DNA from: Caprimulgus europaeus
Lineage: Eukaryota > Chordata > Aves > Caprimulgiformes > Caprimulgidae
Reading direction: 5' to 3'
DNA length: 64,000 nucleotides
Assembly: GCA_907165065.1 (NCBI GenBank)
Contig: OU015544.1
Coordinates: forward strand, 3,336,001 to 3,400,000
A program made the position numbers and the translations under genes. This document shows positions 1 through 14,190 of this stretch, piece by piece; the first letter of the stretch is position 1; every line of letters begins with the position of its first letter. Under the pieces are notes generated by a model, which worked only from the letters and a program-made list of their open reading frames with translations, was not told the origin of the DNA and did not search any database.

Positions 1-2384
1 CAGATTGGAAGCAGAAAATGTGTGTGCCCATGCCTGAATTTCTCCCCAGCTTTCCCCTCAGAGCTGGACTGGAATCGAGGTGTCTGTACTTAAGATACTC
101 CATAAGCAGCTAAGCTTAATCTGATTTTATCTCATCCCTTCCGTTGCAATCACTGCTCAAAGAAGATAAATCACTGGAAATCTTTAAATTCCGGGTTTCA
201 GGTAAAGACAGTTTCAGTTTCTACCTTTGTTACTGCTACTTATCCTGACAGTTGTGGTTTCCACACAAATACACCGAGTATTTTAAGAGAAGGGACTCTG
301 GGTGGGGTTTCCTTGTGTGCTTGAGCTTCAACCCTTGCCCATTTCAGTTCTGCTGGCTGAGAAAAACTGTCAGGACAAACACCTCCGACAGACAGATGCT
401 GAGGCCCCTTTCCAGGAGAGGCCAGACTCTGCTTCTTGCTGGCAGACAGAACAGTTCCCTTAACACAGATGTGAAGCCCTCTGATAGCATTTCCTGCTAC
501 TATAAAATGAGACTGCAATAGAAATTATCACAAGAGACTCCTCCTGAGAAGCCAGGGTCTCCTCCTCAAGAGGCAGCAAGTCAAACTCGTCCTGTGTGGC
601 CCCCACACTCACGTGTGACTGAATTACAGATTAAACCAGAGGCCTCAGGTTTGCAAGACTCCTATTTGCATTTTTCCTGGGTTTGTTTTACAGCTATAAA
701 TCAGATTAAAAGTACCCACCTGCACGGGAAGTTCACAGGGCAGTTCACCCCATCAGCAAGCCACCAAGCCTGCTGGCATTTCCTCTTCCAACTGCAAGGG
801 CCAAGTGAAACACCCAGGAAACCCAGGGAGGCTCAGACCTGACCAGCTCCGTGCTCCAGCTGTTCAGGATTTGCAGCAGTTGCAGCACAAACCCTGATGA
901 TTCACTGCCCTTCGTCCCTGGCAGTTCCCTGGATAATAAATGGGAACTATATTTTATTTATGCCCAAGTCATCAATTCTAAGATAGAGGAAGCAGCAGAC
1001 AAAAGGAGAGTTATTTCCATAAAGAAAGTGATGGATTAGAAAAATCCATTTTTACCCTGTCCTTCGTCCCTGACAGGGAATCCTGAACTGTTTTGAATTA
1101 TTACCTTTTTCCTTCTTTTTTGGAACAGAATTAAATATTTTAAAGTCACATAGCAATTAGCTGCTGTATAAACACGATCATACAAGGAGGTACAAACTAC
1201 CTTGAGTTTTTTTTCTATTAAACAACCACATTCTGATGAAATAAGAGGCCTGATCCTGACTGTCTACAGAGCCCATTATGGACAGTAGGAACTGAGGGAG
1301 CACAGTGACTTGCAGGGTAAGCCCCAGAGGAAGCAATTACACAGGGCAGAAAGATCTAATTTAGGTAGCTGTACTATGGAATAGGTGCTACAAATACTCA
1401 TTACACAGCTCAGATTTCATATCCTGACTTCTTCCTGCAAAGGGCATTTTTGTTTGTTTATTCCCTCTCCAATGAAGGCTGCTCAGAGCTGATGAGAGGT
1501 ACTCAAATGACTCCCCTCCTCCCTGCTGCCATACAGGCCAGCAGTGGCAAGGACAGCAAACACCAATCTGTCTAGTAAAGGTCTGGGGATGAGTTTGATT
1601 GCAAGAGTTCATCTTTGTCTCATCAGCACTCAATCTCCTGGTCAAAGCGCTGAAGGAGAAGGCTCCCATTTCACAACTCTGATGACACATTGTTCTACTG
1701 AGAACTGAAGTCCTCTCAACCCACTTTTCATTTTAAACTTCACAGAAGCCCAGAACCACAAGATACCTCACCACTAGTTCACAGCAATGAGATGAGAAGC
1801 TAAAGAACTCCAGTGACTCCTCATGGAACTGCTTTGCTCTTCATCACTTACAGCCTGAACTCTATCAATACTTGCAATTAAGAGCAAGCTCTGAGTAATA
1901 CCTAAAAGTGACAATTCATTAGGGAACAAGAGCTGAAAAGCAGGATCCAAAAGCTACTGGGCAGCTTCTAGAAATGTGCATAAAATTGATAAACCTGGTG
2001 CATAAAGAGCTAACAGCAAATAAATGAACAGAAGCTTACTGTGCAGTGCTGAGCCAGTAAGACTAATACAATTATGAAATGTGTGTGCTGTAAAGATGTT
2101 ACTGCTGAGTCTGAGGCTGGAACAATGAGACCAGCTCTGTTTCCATTCCTAAAAAGATGTTGAAATGCTAAAGATGTAAAAGAGAACCACAAAAATTATA
2201 TGGAACTGGAAAAAACAACATTGTCACATGACAAAGTTGAATCTGTTTAGCCTATCAAAAAAGTGATCCAGAGTGATCTTGGTTACTACATACCACAACC
2301 CTTTATAGGGAGAAATAGTCAGTGCTATAGATTTATTTCATTAGTAAAAGAAAAAAAAAATATGGGAAGCACAAGCCAGACAAA

Positions 2385-2605
2385 TCTAAGTTCAAAGTCT
2401 CTTATTTTTAATGGTAAGGATGATTAACCACTGGAAAAAAAGAGACCAAGGGGAGCAGTCAATTTTCCCACTTGAAGTCTTCAAATCAAGACTAAATGCT
2501 TTTTCTGAAAGACACGCTGCAATCATGATGAAATCTGCTGGCCCATGCTCTAGAGGAGGTCAGATGTGATGATGTGATGCTCCTCCTGGCCCTAAGAGTT
2601 CATTA
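2385..2605 (+). mobile_element. Old CR1-type LINE 3' end
   Basis: The order 'taaccactggaa', 'cacttgaagtcttcaaatca', 'gctctagaggaggtcagatg' and 'ctcctggccctaagagtt' follows the 3' end of ancient amniote CR1 elements. It is diverged and lacks the terminal repeat. Confidence 0.65.
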
Positions 2606-4255
2606 CTGTAAAGCTAGAAACTTAAATTCACATTTGGGAAGAAATAAGTTCTACTTTTAAAGCAAGAAGAAACCCCATATAGTGAAAAACAGTAAGAACT
2701 TTACCCATGAAAAAGGACTACTCACCTCAGCCCACACACAGTTTTTTCCTATGATGGAAATGGAGGATTTTCACTTGACTGTAGTCTTGGACACTTACTA
2801 AATGTCTCTTTCTTTTCCATTAAATTAAAGTTTTGAAACAACCACATCATAGTTTTAGGATTATTGTTTTAGTTTGTGTGCACGTTTCCCCCCCCCAGCA
2901 AATAAGTTCATGTCTTCAAGGTGAACTGACACACAAACCCTGTGTGGCTCATGAGAAGTGAGGCACTAAGCATTACACACAGCCTTCCCCACAGAGTCAG
3001 AAGGGAAAGAAAAATAAACCCAACAATTGCTGTTGAATTCACCCACACAGGGTGCATGGAATGTTTCGAAGTAGCTGAATTCATCCACAGCTTCTCTGAA
3101 AGCCAGCACCAAAGTTTCAAATCCCTTTTTAAGATCCCCCAGTGGCAACACAGAGCAAAACCTGATGGTTTCAGCGCGCCACAAAGATCACTCAGAGGCT
3201 GTTGTGCCAACAAGCTCAGCCTCCAGCAGCCTGCCAGCCAGGGAAGCAGCTAAGCTACAATGACTGGGAGCGAGGTTTGCTGATAGACCTTGCAAGTCCT
3301 GTCAAGGAAGATAGAAAAGAGAGCTTTTGAGTGTTCCCTAGCTACCAATCTAATCCAAATGGAGAGAGTCAGGCACACACAAGTTCTCTGTTTTCCCTAA
3401 ATTCTCTGTGCTGGAGGAGCTGCAGCCTTTTGTGTTGAAGGATTTCACATTCATGTTCAGTAAAGGTCCTGTGCAGACATCAAAGCAAAACACTGAACTT
3501 CCTCAGCAAGCCTTAGGCTAATTTCAGAGGATACATCCCTGCATAATGCTTAGCAGTTGGATCACAGTAATTCATGAAAAAAAAGAAACTGCAGGACACC
3601 CACAAGACATTCCCTGCATATTTCCATAATCAGGGACATTTCTGCTGAATTACTGTTCATATAGCAAAAAAAAAAATCAGCAACCAAGACACTACTGCAG
3701 CTGTGTTTGGCCTGAATCTTTCTGCCCTTGTTCACATCCTTTTTGACTGGACAACAGGTACATACAAATTCAAACAGAAGAGGCTGACAAAGAGTCTGAA
3801 TAGCACAGAGTGGGTAGAAACCAGCATCCTATCTACCACTTTGAGAAAGAGAAGGGATGCTATTTACACTGTTGAGTGTCTTATGTTAGCTGTTCCCCCA
3901 GGCACCACTAGAAAAGGATGCAGAAGGCACATTTCTGAAGAAAAGCCTCTCTCTCTCTCTTTTCTGGAGAGGTTTTGTCAGCATGGATTATCAAATATAT
4001 ATTTTTCCAGGACATTCTAAAAACCATGAGTTGTGTGCCTGGGAAGGATAAATGTAACAAGCATCTTTCCCTTATTTCTTGGCAATTGGAAAGCACTGAA
4101 ATATGCTTTTTAACTACAGTTGCCTGGCATGGTATTTTTGTTTTTACAGTAAAGCCAAAGAGGATTAGGACACACTGTACTAATTCACAAGAGCAGACAG
4201 TACCTGCTCCAAAGCTTTATCTTCCAAGCAGACTGGACAAAAAAGCAGCATTTTA

Positions 4256-4345
4256 ATTGTACAGGTGGGGAAAGGAGGAACAAAGACATTAAGTGACTTA
4301 CTCAAGGTCACACAGGAATCTGTTGCAGGGCAAGATTGAGTTCCC
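4256..4345 (+). mobile_element. MIR-like SINE relic
   Basis: It contains acaggtggggaaaggaggaa and 'aagtgacttactcaaggtca' followed by cacaggaa, a clear match in style to the MIR core region (gaggaaactgaggc...aaggtcacacagc). Confidence 0.6.
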
Positions 4346-6239
4346 AAAGTTTTAGTCCATTTAGCATTGGAAAAAGCAGTGAAACAGGAGTAGGTACTAA
4401 ATTTGGCAGAAGTTTCTAAATGCTGCATTGCTACAAGGGAACAAGAACCTCCACTCATGCTAACCCAGGCACCAAAGGAACATATAAAGGAAAATGAGTT
4501 ACTCACTCCACCCAATCTATCTGATCACCTTATATTTCCTAAGTCAATAAGACCTTTTTTGGCCAGACGACCAAACCCACAATTTAGATCTCATTACAAA
4601 GCAGACACAAGAAACCACTTTCTCCCTCAGGCTGCAGAAGATAAAAGGCCAAGGAAGCAGGCAACATTTTGTAACTGGCTTCATGTAACAGCTTCGGGTT
4701 TTCTTAAAAGCTTCGGCATCGATTATTTTCTTTAAATAGCAGTGGCTTATTGAGAAACCTCCTCCCCATTTTAATGCACAAGATTTTCCTTAAGTAGAAA
4801 AGAAAGCAAAAACTACTCTGCCAAGGCATATTTGTCAAAGAGTTTTAGATACCTAGTCCTGGAAAAACACTTTGAAGTCAGAGTAAGTTAACAGTGGTGC
4901 TGAAGGGCTAAGAGAGGAACCTTGGAGATGAGGAAGAAATAAAAGTATGAACTGACACAGAACAATACTGGGATTCAGCTTCAGCTTGTGTTTTGGCCAA
5001 CAGCATGAGCCAGTGCTGCAATTTGTATGTATCCAAAGGAGCTAAAAGCTCATGGCATGCAAAGCAGCACAGCTCTCATGTGGTCTCTGCACAACTTGGG
5101 GCAAAAGGAATAAAGGAATTAATTTAATGAAGCCAAATCATCAACACCCTGCTGTTACATAAAAGCCTGTTTTCTGGGGAATGTTTCCAAAGATGGTGTC
5201 ATTTGGGTTGTTTTGATTAAAGTGACATAGTCAGGTTCAAGATGGGATACGCTGCAGACTGAGAAACACTCCAGTTTGACAAAATCTCCCACTCCCTTTT
5301 CAATCCTCGTGGCACTTGTCTCTTCCTTCCGCTCGCCACATTTTCATGTGGAAAACTCGCACAGCAATTGCACTGCCTGGTTCTCAGATGCTAATATAAG
5401 GCTGTGATGAAAGAACTGCAGAAGGCCTCAGGGAGATGTTTAAAACTTTACTCAAACAGATAGAAAAAAAAATGACTAAGTTTGCCTGGGAAAGTTTCTA
5501 CACATATTGGAAACCCCTTGAGGCAGGGACTGCCCTTCTGTTCCGACTCTAATAGCCAGTCGTACGAATTATGATTGCACAATTACTTTTATATAAGGTT
5601 TTCAATTACACAAAGAACATATCTTATTAAGGTTTATAACTCTGAGAAATAAAACCTAAAACCCCAAACCCTTTGCATTCAAGTTGCATGACCCACTAGC
5701 ACTCCACCAGCAACGCAGTCCCAACACTGTCACATTTACACCACAGTCTAGGATGAACTTCTAGAACGAGCAGATACAAGCACTGCAGCACACTGTAGTT
5801 CATACTTCCATGATTCAACACCCACAGCCTCATACAGGGCTTTCATACCTTCCCTCTTGTGTCCACATTGTAGCAGTCAGCATTCTTGGGCAGTTTCTGC
5901 ATGCCTTGATGGCTAGAAGCTCAAATTCCAAACAGTCTGCAGCACTGCTGGAAGTTACTTACCTGCAAAGCTGGCTGCACAGCACAGCAGACCAGAAGGA
6001 GCATGGACATGGAACAAGGAAGGGAAGGAAGTGTCAAAGGTGAAACCACTGGGCATGCATAGCCTTGTGTTTTCCCTGGCTGGGGACCAGATAGCTATGC
6101 TTTGTTTTGTTTTTTAAAGGGCAGAGCACAAACTCTCATCTACCATAAAAACAGTCAGTAAAACAAGCCTCCTTCTTTCTCTGGTAAAACATCTTCTGTG
6201 TCACAACAAAAAATGCAGCTGGTAACAACTCTCCCAACA

Positions 6240-6365
6240 AAAAGGCAGGGAGGGGAGTGACCACCCCGTTTTACAGACCTCTCAACTGAGCACAGGAGCC
6301 TAAAGTCACAGAGCTGATCCAAGAGGTTGGATGTATTTCACATCCAGACCTGGGCACAGACTGCT
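6240..6365 (+). mobile_element. MIR-like SINE relic
   Basis: 'ccccgttttacagac', then ctgagcacaggagcctaaag and tcacagagctgat, then 'catccagacctggg', follows the order of the MIR core and 3' part. It is diverged. Confidence 0.5.
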
Positions 6366-7844
6366 GTTGATATTTACATTCCAAAACTTCTTTCTGTTGA
6401 GGAAATATAAAAACTTCTCTTTAAAAGCTTGAGGCTTTGTGGTCCTCAAGGACAGCTCTGCTAAGGACACTGCAATTGCACCAGGGCAAGAGGAGTCCCC
6501 ATGAGGTCCAGACCAACTCGGAGGTGACAGCCTAACAGGAAGCCTGCCTATTCAGAAACTGCAAAAACCAAAGCTGTAGCAGTCTGCAATCAGCATTATT
6601 CACACCTGAATACTGAAATTCAATTCTCTGCATGGAGACAACATCACAGAGGTATGCATCAACCTGGCCCATGCAAGAGAAAAAGGAAGGAGACAACCTC
6701 CAGTGGAGGACGACAGGTCTGAGCACCCAACACGGAGACTCCACAAGGATCTCCACAGCTGCGAAGATCTCAGCTCTATGAGGACAGATGCCCTCGGTGT
6801 AAGGTGACACAGTCTCATCTTTTCCATGCAAACAGGAAGGGGAGAAGCACCACACACTTTCTAACGGGCAGAGCACCTCTGTCCTTTGTGATCCTGCCCT
6901 TCTCTCAAGGCTGCTCCAAGCAGCTGGACTGGTTTCAGTTGCGTGCGCGCACACAGAGCTCACAGCGCAGTTTCCTCTTATCTCAGCCAATAAATCTTAC
7001 GGTGTGTCGGCTTTTTCTGAACACAATTTTATAAGCTGAATAAACTTTATGGAACAGTTGATTGCCAAACCAGGAAACTTGATGCCTGACCACAGCCAGG
7101 CGCGGCAGGCTCCAACAGGCGCTCTGAGAAAGTCTAGTTTTCGTACTTCAGAAAGAGATCCTCTTGCTGGCCTGCTCCCTCTGCATCAAAGGCCCCTGAA
7201 AGCTGTGAATTTAGCTCATCTTCAAGACCCTCTCCCTTGTGACCAACAAACCAAACAACAGGACAGAATCCCTCCACTCTCCCCTGCTCAGAGCACATCC
7301 TACCATCCATCTCTTGCTTTTCCACTGCAAAATGTCTTGTTAGTGTCTTGGCAAAAATATAAAGGTTTCAACAACTCAATGTTTGGGAAACCCTCTAACA
7401 TTCCTGCAGAAACATCAGAGAACCTCCCCTTAAGTAGCTGCTTTAGTGTAGTCACTTGGTACAGCTCAGATTTTAACAGAAAAAAAACATCTCCAGACAT
7501 TTCACCTCCAAATCCTGATCATGCAACAACCCTTTGGTTTTACAGCTGGAAATGAGAGGGAGAAGGCAGCACCATGGGGAAGAGACAGACCACCAGTAAG
7601 CACTCCAGAAACCCCAGTTGGGAAACCTGTCCCCCACAGCTATTTCAAGCTCACTTAAAACAAAAGCAGCAGTTCACAAGTAGATCCTCTAGGCCAAGAG
7701 CCCATTTTCCAACCCAAAACTGCAGTACTGGTTCAGGCCAGGCACTTCCAACAGCAACTGACCTGCACCGGGAGCGAACGCGCCCTTCCGCTGCCCGGGG
7801 AGGAGGCGCCCGCCCAGCACCTGCAGGCGAGGTCACGCACGTAC

Positions 7845-7961
7845 CTTGGAAATGAGCTCATCGTGGTTGGCGAGATGAGCCCTGCAGTGGATGCAGCTGT
7901 AGGTCCTGTGGCACGAAGGCAGATATGCCTGGAAAGTCTTGGACCTTGTCATCTTCACCAT
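7845..7961 (-). CDS. YPEL2: YPEL2, first coding exon (partial gene)
   Basis: Thirty-nine codons open with [10 protein letters not shown] and end DELISK, matching the N-terminus of vertebrate Yippee-like proteins; YPEL2 is chosen over its near-identical paralogues because GDPD1 and SMG8 are its neighbours. Yippee proteins are about 119 aa, bind zinc through two distant CxxC pairs, and locate to nucleus, centrosome and nucleolus. The first pair (CIHC, residues 23-26) is present here. The exon ends in a clean donor (AAG|GTACGT on the minus strand) in phase 0. The second CxxC half (expected to start with SFQGSQ) was not found between 1 and 7,844, so the later exons lie left of the window. The ATG at 7,961 is chosen by family length and start; a second in-frame ATG is three codons later. 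Confidence 0.95.
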
Positions 7962-8157
7962 TGGAGCCACTGAGCGTTGGGTGAACTCTGGGGTGGCCCA
8001 GGAGGCACTCCCACAGGATGGGTCGCACGGGAAACACCGGAAGACACAGGTAAATGCCGTGGTTTGGCAGGTGATGGGTGTGGGGCAGGCTCCACACGCT
8101 GGTGACCGCTTCAGAGGAAGAGAATCGGGCAGAGGGAGTGGGGGATGTCACACAAAC
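7962..8157 (-). other. YPEL2: YPEL2 5'UTR part of the first coding exon
   Basis: On the minus strand a pyrimidine-rich tract ending in TTAG at 8,158-8,161 makes a credible splice acceptor 196 bases upstream of the YPEL2 ATG. The exon would therefore carry about 196 nt of leader before the start codon. The acceptor is inferred from sequence alone. An upstream reading frame inside this leader overlaps the YPEL2 start (see findings). Confidence 0.5.
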
Positions 8158-8699
8158 CTAAGTTCAAAAAAGAAGAACAGAGAACACTCAGCTCACAAAG
8201 GCAACAACGGTCTCCTAGCCCACAGGACGTTCCAGGGTTTGATCAGGAGAGCAGGGAAGAGTCAGAGCAGCCAGGAGAGAGCTGTGATGTCTGCAGATTA
8301 GATGGAGGAGGACAGAGTTTTATTCACAGCTCAGCCACTGACTTGCTGACTGCCCTCACACCTTCCTGCTTCCGTTATCTACCATCTTCCCATCAATCCA
8401 ACACTTGCAATCTCTATTTGTTCCTCCAGCACTTAATGGATTTGGAAGCAACCATAAAGCTACAAAGCACTAAAAAAAATTTATTTCCATCAAACCTAGT
8501 CTCCTAAACACCTCTGGGAACTGCACACACCAGAGCCCAGCTCTGCACCACCCTCTGGAGAAGCCAGGCTCTGCTGGCTGGAGAGAAAGCCGGGACACGG
8601 AGCCATCCCTGCCAGCTGCTCGCCCTGCATGACGTGCCAATGTGACGCCAGGGCAGCCCGTGGGAAAGCTGGGAGCTGGACATGGGTTTCCTCAGCCAC

Positions 8700-8815
8700 C
8701 AGGAAAGTGCACAAGTCACCAAACCAGTTCTTCTCTCCATTCTGCCCTAGTTTCCACATGGGAAATATGGACAATGACTTCATCACGCTCTCCTTCATAA
8801 CTCCCTGCAAGCTCT
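8700..8815 (-). mobile_element. Possible MIR-like relic (reverse)
   Basis: 'ctagtttccacatgggaaat' followed by atggacaatgac resembles the reverse MIR core (gtttcctcatctgtaaaatg). The match is weak. Confidence 0.35.
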
Positions 8816-10364
8816 GAAGGTAGAAGCTGCTCCATAAACTGCACTCTAGTATTTTGTTTTTGTTTTTTGACATCTGACAGCAGTCAAAGCAAGCAGCAGC
8901 CCCTCTCTGAAGGCTATTCTTGATAGCAAGAGACAGTTAAAAACCCTTTTCAGGATGGAAACATCTTCTTACAATCCAACATCATCTGACAGAACCTACA
9001 ACGCAGCTCAAGTCTAAGTCTCTTTTTGTTGGCAGCAATCAGTTTCTCAGATCCCAAATCTATGTGCCTTACCAGCTACAGATATTTCTTTTGAGGATGG
9101 AAGAAGCATAAAGGCTAAAGGCAGCAGCTCCCCTCCCTCTCATACATGGCGTGCGTGCATGCTCCAGAAATTAATCACGGACTGGCTGCTCCTCTCATGA
9201 GGATTTTATTTTCTTTTCTATAAAACATGTGATTCTGTTCAGTTTCTGAGCCTGCACCTTGTGTATGAAATACTGGAACAATATCAACACCACCCCACCC
9301 CCCTAGAAACAAGAAAACCAAGAAACAGAACCCTCACACCTGACCTGCAATGGAATTTCTGAAGTGGACAAAACAGAAAAGTACAAGAGCTTAAGAGCTG
9401 GTCTCTAAGCTGGTATGAGTAACTTGCCTGAAACACAGCTGATAATCTGCCAGGTTACAATAAAGCCAGCCCAGGTCGCTACGCTGCTAAAATAGATCCC
9501 TGGAATTTGCCTGCTAAGCTGGCTCTGCTGCTGCTCAGTAGGATGCACCTTCCCCAAAAAACCCAGGCTCTCACCTGGCTCAAGGTGTGCTGCAGAGAAC
9601 AGCTGGACTGGGGCAATTCTAACCAAATACAGCTCTCTGGCATGCAGAGGGGAGCTGTCACAACAGCGGGATGGAAATCAAAGTGAATCAGGAAACTGAA
9701 GGCAGGGCCCAAGAAAATTGTTGCAGGAGGCAGTCCTGTAGAGCTCAGAAGCATCCCACTTCCATGATCTTTTCTGCCCAGTGTTTGCACTGGTGACAAG
9801 TATCTCATCCTGACAAACTGTCCAAGTCATACTCGAACACAACAACAACCACCAGACTGTCAATGCGTTACTGCTGCTGGCTGGAAAGCCTCGCGCGTGA
9901 TCTCTGCCAGACAGAGAGAGCTGCAAAACCCCTCATCCCTGAGGTACCCAAGTGCCATTTAAGGAAGCCCCTGCCTTCAACACTTCTGCTCCTAAGTCTT
10001 GTTGAAAAAGAAGATTCATGGTACCCAAAAAAGCTCTACCCACTGCCCCTGCTGCCGGCTGGACAGTCCCCCACAGCCAGGCACGCCAGCCACAAGGTTT
10101 CCAGTGAACACTCCTCCAGGTGCTGTACTGGAGGGTTGTCACAGGCTCACAGGGACATCGTTGGGTGCAGTCAAAGCTTCACTATATCATGACCATGCAC
10201 AGTGCCCAACAGGAGGCAGACACCAGTAAGACAACAAGGATACCCATTTTTTCCATTTTTCTGAAATATTTTTTTTCTGCTCTCCAGAAGGCAGCTCCCT
10301 CACACTCAAATGGGGAAAAAGAAAAGAGCCTTACTCATCCAGCAAACTGCTGATGAAGCCTATC

Positions 10365-10450
10365 TATCATGATCATAACAGTCAGCACTTACATAGCACT
10401 TTGCATCCTTAAAGCTCTTTGCAAACACTAACTAATCAGATTAATCTTTT
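10365..10450 (+). mobile_element. Possible MIR/CORE-SINE relic
   Basis: 'cagcacttacatagcacttt', 'aaagctctttgcaaacacta' and actaatcagattaatc follow the pattern of a CORE-SINE central region (cacttactatgtgcc...gctttacaa...ttaatcc). Confidence 0.4.
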
Positions 10451-13400
10451 CCAATTAAAGTTACAGCGAGAGCTTTGGAAGACCCATCCTGACACAGAAG
10501 GGCTCACTTCCCAGCTTGTTAGGAACTAAACCTCCTCCTGTTCAGTCAAAAGGGGTCTTGCCAGGAATTTATCTGGCCAACCTGTAGCTAAGCAGACTGC
10601 CTGTGCACTATTTGGTACATGGTTGCATCGCTGTATTTCAGCAAGATTTGTCTTTTACACTAATTGAGAAGATAAGAGAAACCAGGCAGCCCTCACCTTA
10701 TCTTACCCCAGTTCTCCACATGCACCAGAATTTTGTCCAAGCTGAGTTAGTTTTGCATCAGGCAGCATTGTTTTCCCTTCCAACATGGATTGATTCAAGG
10801 ATTGAACCCTAAGTTTACATTGAGGCAGAAACAAGATGGAAACAAACCCAAGCAGAATCCTTCCTTATTTTCTGCTGATGAGATGTACATAAAAGCAACA
10901 GATCCCAGCCTCCCTGAACTAACCAAGTGCCAACCTTTACAGTCACAGGACGACAGAACCATCCCCAGATTCCAAGCCTCTGATTCAGCAGCCCATAGGA
11001 CACATCACAGCCCTAACAGATCCCACAGCCTGGAATTTCTGAGCCATGTGCCTTGTCCTCCAAGCGCAGGGAAGCAGGAGGCTGTGCGTGCTCCTTCTGA
11101 GGCCAAATGCAATTGGATTCCAAGGCAAAGCACCAAGCCCTGTCTGAAAGAAACAGATTACCTTGGACAGACCATCTGGAGGAAAGTGCAAGGAAGGACT
11201 GGCAATCACTTCACTGGATTTCTGAATGAGAAAACAGACCGTGTCTAAACCCCAGATTTCATTGATTTGTAATGAATTGGTGCAATCCAACCACCAGTTT
11301 TACTACTTCCTTGCCACACTGCCATGCCAAACCTTGCTTTTCTGATGAAATGCCTTGCACTGCAGCACAACAGCTGGAGAATAAGTCCACAGGCATCCTC
11401 AAAGCCAAACCGAGACACAAATGATACTCAAGCAGAACAATCTAAGAGCAATCCTTTAATTTGTTGTTTGCTGACCCCTCTGTCCTAAGCACCAATGCTC
11501 TAGAACGACGAGTGAAACAGGAAACACTACAACTGCATTTATCTAACAGAGAAATGAACACACACACACAAATTATCTGCTGCATGCAGCTTTCTGCAAA
11601 AGCATTTCATGAGCATTTGTTTATTTGACCTCATAACACATTTAACATCAGCAAAAACATTTGACCTTTTAGAAATGGACCAAAAAAAATTCAAGTGAGA
11701 TGGTATCAGAGCACAGATCAAGATTAATTGCAATTCCTGTTCTCTGCACTGTGCTGAGTAGGCAAAACAAACTGATCTCTTTGCTTAAGTCAGGGGGGAG
11801 AATAAAGATTTGTGAGCTAAGATCTTGGTGGGAAACCCAGGTAAGAAACTGCCTTGAAAAAATCTTCAGGTAAGCTCATATATGATCTTTACAAGGCACT
11901 GCCTTCATACAGAGTTCAGCCCAACAGTCTGATCATTTGTGTGCTCTATCAAAGAGCTCTCTCCTCATCACAACAAGGGAAACGAGGGAAGAACAACAGG
12001 AAATGCATTTTTACATCCTACAAGCACAGCTACTAGCTTACATGGACCCATTTCTGTCTGGAATATCATCTCAAAATGGATTAAATAAGATCTGGGTCTC
12101 TCGGCAATGCAAAAAACCAACCTCCTGATTTTTTTCTGTCCTAGTAACACACACATTTGAATGAAAACACATTTAACAGCTAATGGTGCACTCATTCTAT
12201 TGCAGAACAAAGGCATGAGGATGATTTTAGGCAGTGCCTCTGGTTTTTCAGAATGAGTTAACATTCATCAGCCTCACTGACAGTGGGCATTAGTGGGGTC
12301 ACTCCATTCACTTAAAAAAAGGAAAAAGATGCTTTGATTACTTTTTCATCATGACCAATACCATTAAGAGAGATGAGTATCTGTCACCAGCAACATAACC
12401 CAGTGTTTTTCTTTTCTCATTCTTCAAGAGAAATTTATCTCTGGGATGGACACACTCCAGTTGATGGAACAGAAATCTGTGCATCTTCATTAGTTCACAA
12501 GAAATCAGAAAACTGGTTTAGACAAAAGGAAAGAATTCCAGGGCAAAAGCTTATCAACACTGTTTACTGTGGTCATAATGTACAGCTGAACATAGTGCTT
12601 GTATGCACTGTGTGTGTGAGGGCTGCCCTGCTTCATCCTGCTCAGTTTTAAGGAGATGCTGCCTTCATGAAGGAAAAACCATGACACACATTTTGCTGTT
12701 CAAACAATTTTTTGGTTTAGTGTTCACCCCCCACCTGTCCAACAGCCACTTTTCACATGGAGCTGTTGGCAATTCAGGCAATGTGAAAAAGGAGAAATGC
12801 CAAGTCTGTGCTAGACAAGGCCACTGCTCGCACGAGCCCATATGCCACCACGGCAGAGAACAAAAACTCTCTCACACAAAGCTCATTTTGCATAAACCCA
12901 TGTGCAATGCAGCTCAGATGCAAATGTTCCTGTTTATTCTGGCAGGACAAACAACAGGTTTGTTGGGTCTGAGGGTTTATTTTATGGATTATTTGATTTT
13001 TAAGATAAACTTCAGTCCCTTAAATACTTAGCAGAACACAGCAAAGGCCACAGAAAGCTGCCTGTAGTAGGTCTAAATAAATCCATTTGGAAACTCAACC
13101 TTTCTTCTTTGGTGTCTCTTCTCATTAACATAGAAAGAGGTAGAGATGTACTTACACCAAGTGCAATGAAAGCTCAGGAGGAATCAGGTTTGGAGAGTTC
13201 TCCACTTCTACAAGGTCACAAACCATAGCAGCCTGAGTTGCTCCGAGGTCTTAGCATGACTCTAACAAAATGTTTGAGGTAAGCACACTTACCAGGGTTT
13301 TCTTGATGTGGAAATTGCTTTAATGTTGCTTAATGCATTGCAGTTTGAAGGAGGAAGGCTAGTCTCTGAGGTGATAGGCTGAAATTGGAGCATGGGTTTA

Positions 13401-14190
13401 ATGCCCAGTTTTGCTGGTCTTCCCTATGGAATAAAAGTTAGCATCAGAATTTCAGGTGCTGAACTCTCCTGAGACACCTGGCACAGCTAAGGAGCTGTCA
13501 TACTCTGCTGATGTAATACAACAACAAAAGATCCTGGTTTGGGGCAGCTCTGGAGATCCTCACTACCACAAGGGACTGCAGCAGCTTTGGAAAAGGTGAA
13601 GCCAGATCATCTGGAGGTAGGAGGGTAGGATGTACCTTGTGAAAGGCCCTGAAAGAGAGGATGACCATTCTGAATTTAAACACACAGCACAAGGGAAAGC
13701 CAAGGAAGGAGTTTAAATAGCATATGGGGTACACAATGTACCTTCCCTCCTTCGGGATCGAGTTTCTGAAATGCACCAATATCAAACACTGGATGACACT
13801 GCCTGCAGCTCAGCACTGCTACCACCATCAGCAAAAGTCATTACTGACACATGAACCATAAAGAGTCCTTCTCCAACGCCTGCACCCCTTCAGCTCATTC
13901 TCCAAACCCTGCAAGCCCTTGGAGACAGGAAAATAACACGAGAAATGGTGGAAGATGCCTGTCAGGAATCCTCTGCATTTACTTGTATCAGATACATGGA
14001 CACAATTGCAATAGAGATCATAGTATGGAGCAGATTTCCCAGAGCACCTTCAACTGGAAGCATACTGAACCCCTTTTATTCCTCTGGATATCTCCTAGCA
14101 AGCCACCTCATTTCTGCACGCCCTCTCTTCTGCACACCGGAGACAGCACCGCTGGGAAGCGCTTTATGGCTCTGGGAAAAGGGATCTGGA

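Larger units (their letters stand above)
1..7844 (-). other. YPEL2 intron (left portion)
   Basis: No exon of YPEL2 or any other gene was recognised here on either strand. The stretch holds an old CR1 3' end (about 2,385-2,605), two MIR-like relics (about 4,256-4,345 and 6,240-6,365), short CT and A runs, and scattered open frames without family resemblance. Confidence 0.6.

Noticed and set aside
7049-7555. 168-codon plus-strand frame in the YPEL2 intron
   Set aside because: No recognisable motif, not flanked by splice or promoter signals, and of ordinary intronic composition.
1-7844. Search for YPEL2 later exons (second CxxC half)
   Set aside because: No segment encoding the expected GRAYLFNSVV or CENCKTTLGW was found on the minus strand, so they must lie outside the window.
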